Source of the DNA: Fulvivirga ulvae
GTDB lineage: Bacteria; Bacteroidota; Bacteroidia; Cytophagales; Cyclobacteriaceae
Assembly: GCF_021389975.1 (NCBI RefSeq)
Contig: NZ_CP089981.1
Span: 638,501-702,500, forward strand
Direction of reading: 5' to 3'
DNA: 64,000 bases
The translations under genes and the position numbers were made by a program. The notes under the pieces are model-generated. The model searched no databases and was not told the origin of the DNA. It saw only the letters and a list, made by a program, of their open reading frames with translations. Positions 62,743 to 64,000 of this stretch are shown here, piece after piece. The stretch's first letter is position 1. Each line of letters starts with the position of its first letter.

Positions 62743-63756
62743 TCATCGCATCTCTATCACTCTTTTATAGGCCTCTAAATAATCCCCGGTCATTTGCTTC
62801 AAACTGAAATTTGTTTGGGCATGTTCACGACATGCGTAAGGAGAAATATTTTTTAGCTTTTTTATGGCAGCCACTGCATCCGAAGTGTCATTAACGAGAT
62901 AGCCGGTCGTGCCATCGATGATAAGCTCCGGCATGCTACCTCTTGCAAATGCAATTACCGGTGTACCGCACATCATGGACTCTATTACACTCAACCCGAA
63001 GGGTTCTTCAAAACATATCGGGTGAAGGAGGGCCTTTGCCTTACCAAGTAACTGATTCCTCAGACTGGGCCCGGCATTCCCAACGTATTGAACCTTATCA
63101 TTATCAATATAAGGCCTAACCAACTCATCAAAATACATTTCATCCTGTATGAGCCCTGCTATTACTAAACGGCATCCGGTCAATCGTGCAATCTCTATGG
63201 CTATATGGGTGCCCTTGTGGGGGTGTATTCTTCCAAAGAAAAGTAGATAGTCGTCTTTAATTTCATTAAAAGAAAAATGCTTGGGGTCTATGCCATGATA
63301 TATAGTACGCAGATAGCTAAGCTCTGAGTGCCGGTCAGTATCAGAGATTGAGATATAGGCACTGGAGTTGTTATACTTTTTATATACTGGCATAATACCC
63401 GGAGAAGAAAAACCATGAATAGTGGTAATCATCGGAGTGTCAATCAGCCGGGAATAGGTAAGCGGCAGAAAATCAAAATGATTGTGAATGATATCAAACT
63501 GAGATGCCTGCTCCATAAGATGACTGATGTGCAGACACTCCCATACTTTAGGGTCAATATTATTATTTTCCTCGTATGGCATAGGGCAAATTGAGGCCAG
63601 CTTACCCTCAGTTATAGAATTTGCCGTGGCAAAAAGTGTTACATCTACACCAAGGGCCACCAGCCCTTCGGCAATATTGGAAGCAACTTGCTCCCAGGGA
63701 CCGTAACCTTCAGGTGGTGTTCGCCAGGCGATGGATGATAATATGGCTGCTTTCAA
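62743..63756 (-). CDS. glycosyltransferase family 4
   Basis: The 337-residue protein follows the GT4 pattern: AWRTPPEGYGPWEQVASNIAEGLVALGVDVTLFAT at the N-terminus, FDIIHNHFDFLPL, MITTIHGFS, YLRTIYHGIDPKHFSF, LFFGRIHPHKGTHIAIEIARLTGCRLVIAGLIQ, and the E-x7-E site in HPICFEEPFGLSVIESMMCGTPVIAFARGSMPELI. The length is typical. It is probably in an operon with the partial gene 13 bases upstream. Together with the GH130 gene it suggests synthesis or turnover of a mannose-containing glycan or osmolyte; substrate unknown. Confidence 0.93.
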   Translation of the reverse strand: MKAAILSSIAWRTPPEGYGPWEQVASNIAEGLVALGVDVTLFATANSITEGKLASICPMPYEENNNIDPKVWECLHISHLMEQASQFDIIHNHFDFLPLTYSRLIDTPMITTIHGFSSPGIMPVYKKYNNSSAYISISDTDRHSELSYLRTIYHGIDPKHFSFNEIKDDYLLFFGRIHPHKGTHIAIEIARLTGCRLVIAGLIQDEMYFDELVRPYIDNDKVQYVGNAGPSLRNQLLGKAKALLHPICFEEPFGLSVIESMMCGTPVIAFARGSMPELIIDGTTGYLVNDTSDAVAAIKKLKNISPYACREHAQTNFSLKQMTGDYLEAYKRVIEMR

Positions 63757-63769
63757 TAACTAATTCCCG

Positions 63770-64000
63770 TTATAATTTCATTCCTGAATTTTGTGCCTTC
63801 CTCTTGTCATTTTTAAACAAGCCATTGCTGTGAGTAATCTCTACCGGATTATAAAACTCCTCATGTGCCTGCAATACGGCCAGATGAGATATAAGATAGG
63901 CCAGCGAGCTCTCTGCTCCCTGATTTCTGTTGACCCCATAATCTTCAAAACCGTCGCAACAGCCTTTAGTGTCAAAATCATACAGCGTCATACGAAGGTC
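63770..64000 (-). CDS. sugar-active protein, C-terminal end (5' outside the window)
   Basis: Only the last ~76 residues are present; the frame runs off the right edge. DLRMTLYDFDTKGCCDGFEDYGVNRNQGAESSLAYLISHLAVLQAHEE matches the C-terminal part of proteins usually found next to GH130 and GT4 genes in Bacteroidota, thought to hold a glycosyltransferase and an alpha-helical barrel domain. NRNQGAESSLAYL is the recognisable phrase. It is encoded just before the GT4 gene, 13 bases apart. Exact enzyme class cannot be judged from this fragment. Confidence 0.75.
   Translation of the reverse strand, partial: DLRMTLYDFDTKGCCDGFEDYGVNRNQGAESSLAYLISHLAVLQAHEEFYNPVEITHSNGLFKNDKRKAQNSGMKL

Overview
The window reads as a chromosome segment of a Bacteroidota bacterium, most likely a free-living, probably marine Cytophagales relative (Fulvivirga-like). 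This rests on a SusC/SusD pair, three proteins with type IX secretion (T9SS) C-terminal tails, an AraC regulator fused to TPRs, Bacteroidota-style promoters (TAnnTTTG), weak Shine-Dalgarno signals and many short lipoprotein signal peptides. No rRNA, tRNA, CRISPR array or transposase was recognised. All assignments come from reading motifs by eye; no database search was run.

Layout. 0-2.7 kb: end of an AraC regulator, then a decayed patch holding a frameshifted caspase-like gene, an intact coupled lipoprotein and a second gene remnant. 2.7-8.6 kb: a secreted lipase-like hydrolase, a PAS-rich histidine kinase with its receiver protein, a small membrane protein and a P450 remnant. 8.8-14.5 kb: a complete tripartite RND efflux operon. 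14.9-18.9 kb: an AraC-TPR regulator broken at an A8 run, divergent from an ankyrin lipoprotein and an acyltransferase. 19.9-23.9 kb: a copper-type MbnP/MbnH locus with a Cys-motif barrel, a Cys-rich membrane protein and a nearby CHRD-like lipoprotein. 24.2-27.5 kb: a stand-alone DUF4157 (eCIS-effector-type) protein, DUF2200, a rifampin ADP-ribosyltransferase (Arr) and a DUF6702 protein.

27.6-40.5 kb is a coherent phosphoester-acquisition locus. SusC, SusD and two secreted phosphatases form a minus-strand operon, a divergent TetR gene shares a perfect palindromic operator with it, and a third T9SS phosphatase follows. 40.5-47.1 kb is a rearranged defence region: a 5'-truncated UvrA-like gene meets a 5'-truncated SLOG-like gene head to head, followed by an AlbA/Schlafen-type ATPase, an HsdR with no HsdM or HsdS, and a YgjP-type metallopeptidase.

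47.2-53.5 kb contains a TPR protein, a small GIY-YIG protein beside ~104-bp repeats, and then a 4.5-kb module bounded by two exact 41-bp direct repeats. The module holds a large secreted orphan divergent from four overlapping genes (an unknown cytosolic protein, a 6-TM protein, a HisKA_3 kinase and a NarL-type regulator). It is the best candidate here for an undescribed system. 53.7-64 kb is ordinary chromosome: stress proteins (CsbD-like, glycine-zipper, PRC-barrel), a fatty-acid desaturase, a hemolysin-III protein, an OmpA protein, a K+/H+ antiporter, and a GH130 phosphorylase facing a GT4 glycosyltransferase and a partial sugar-active enzyme.
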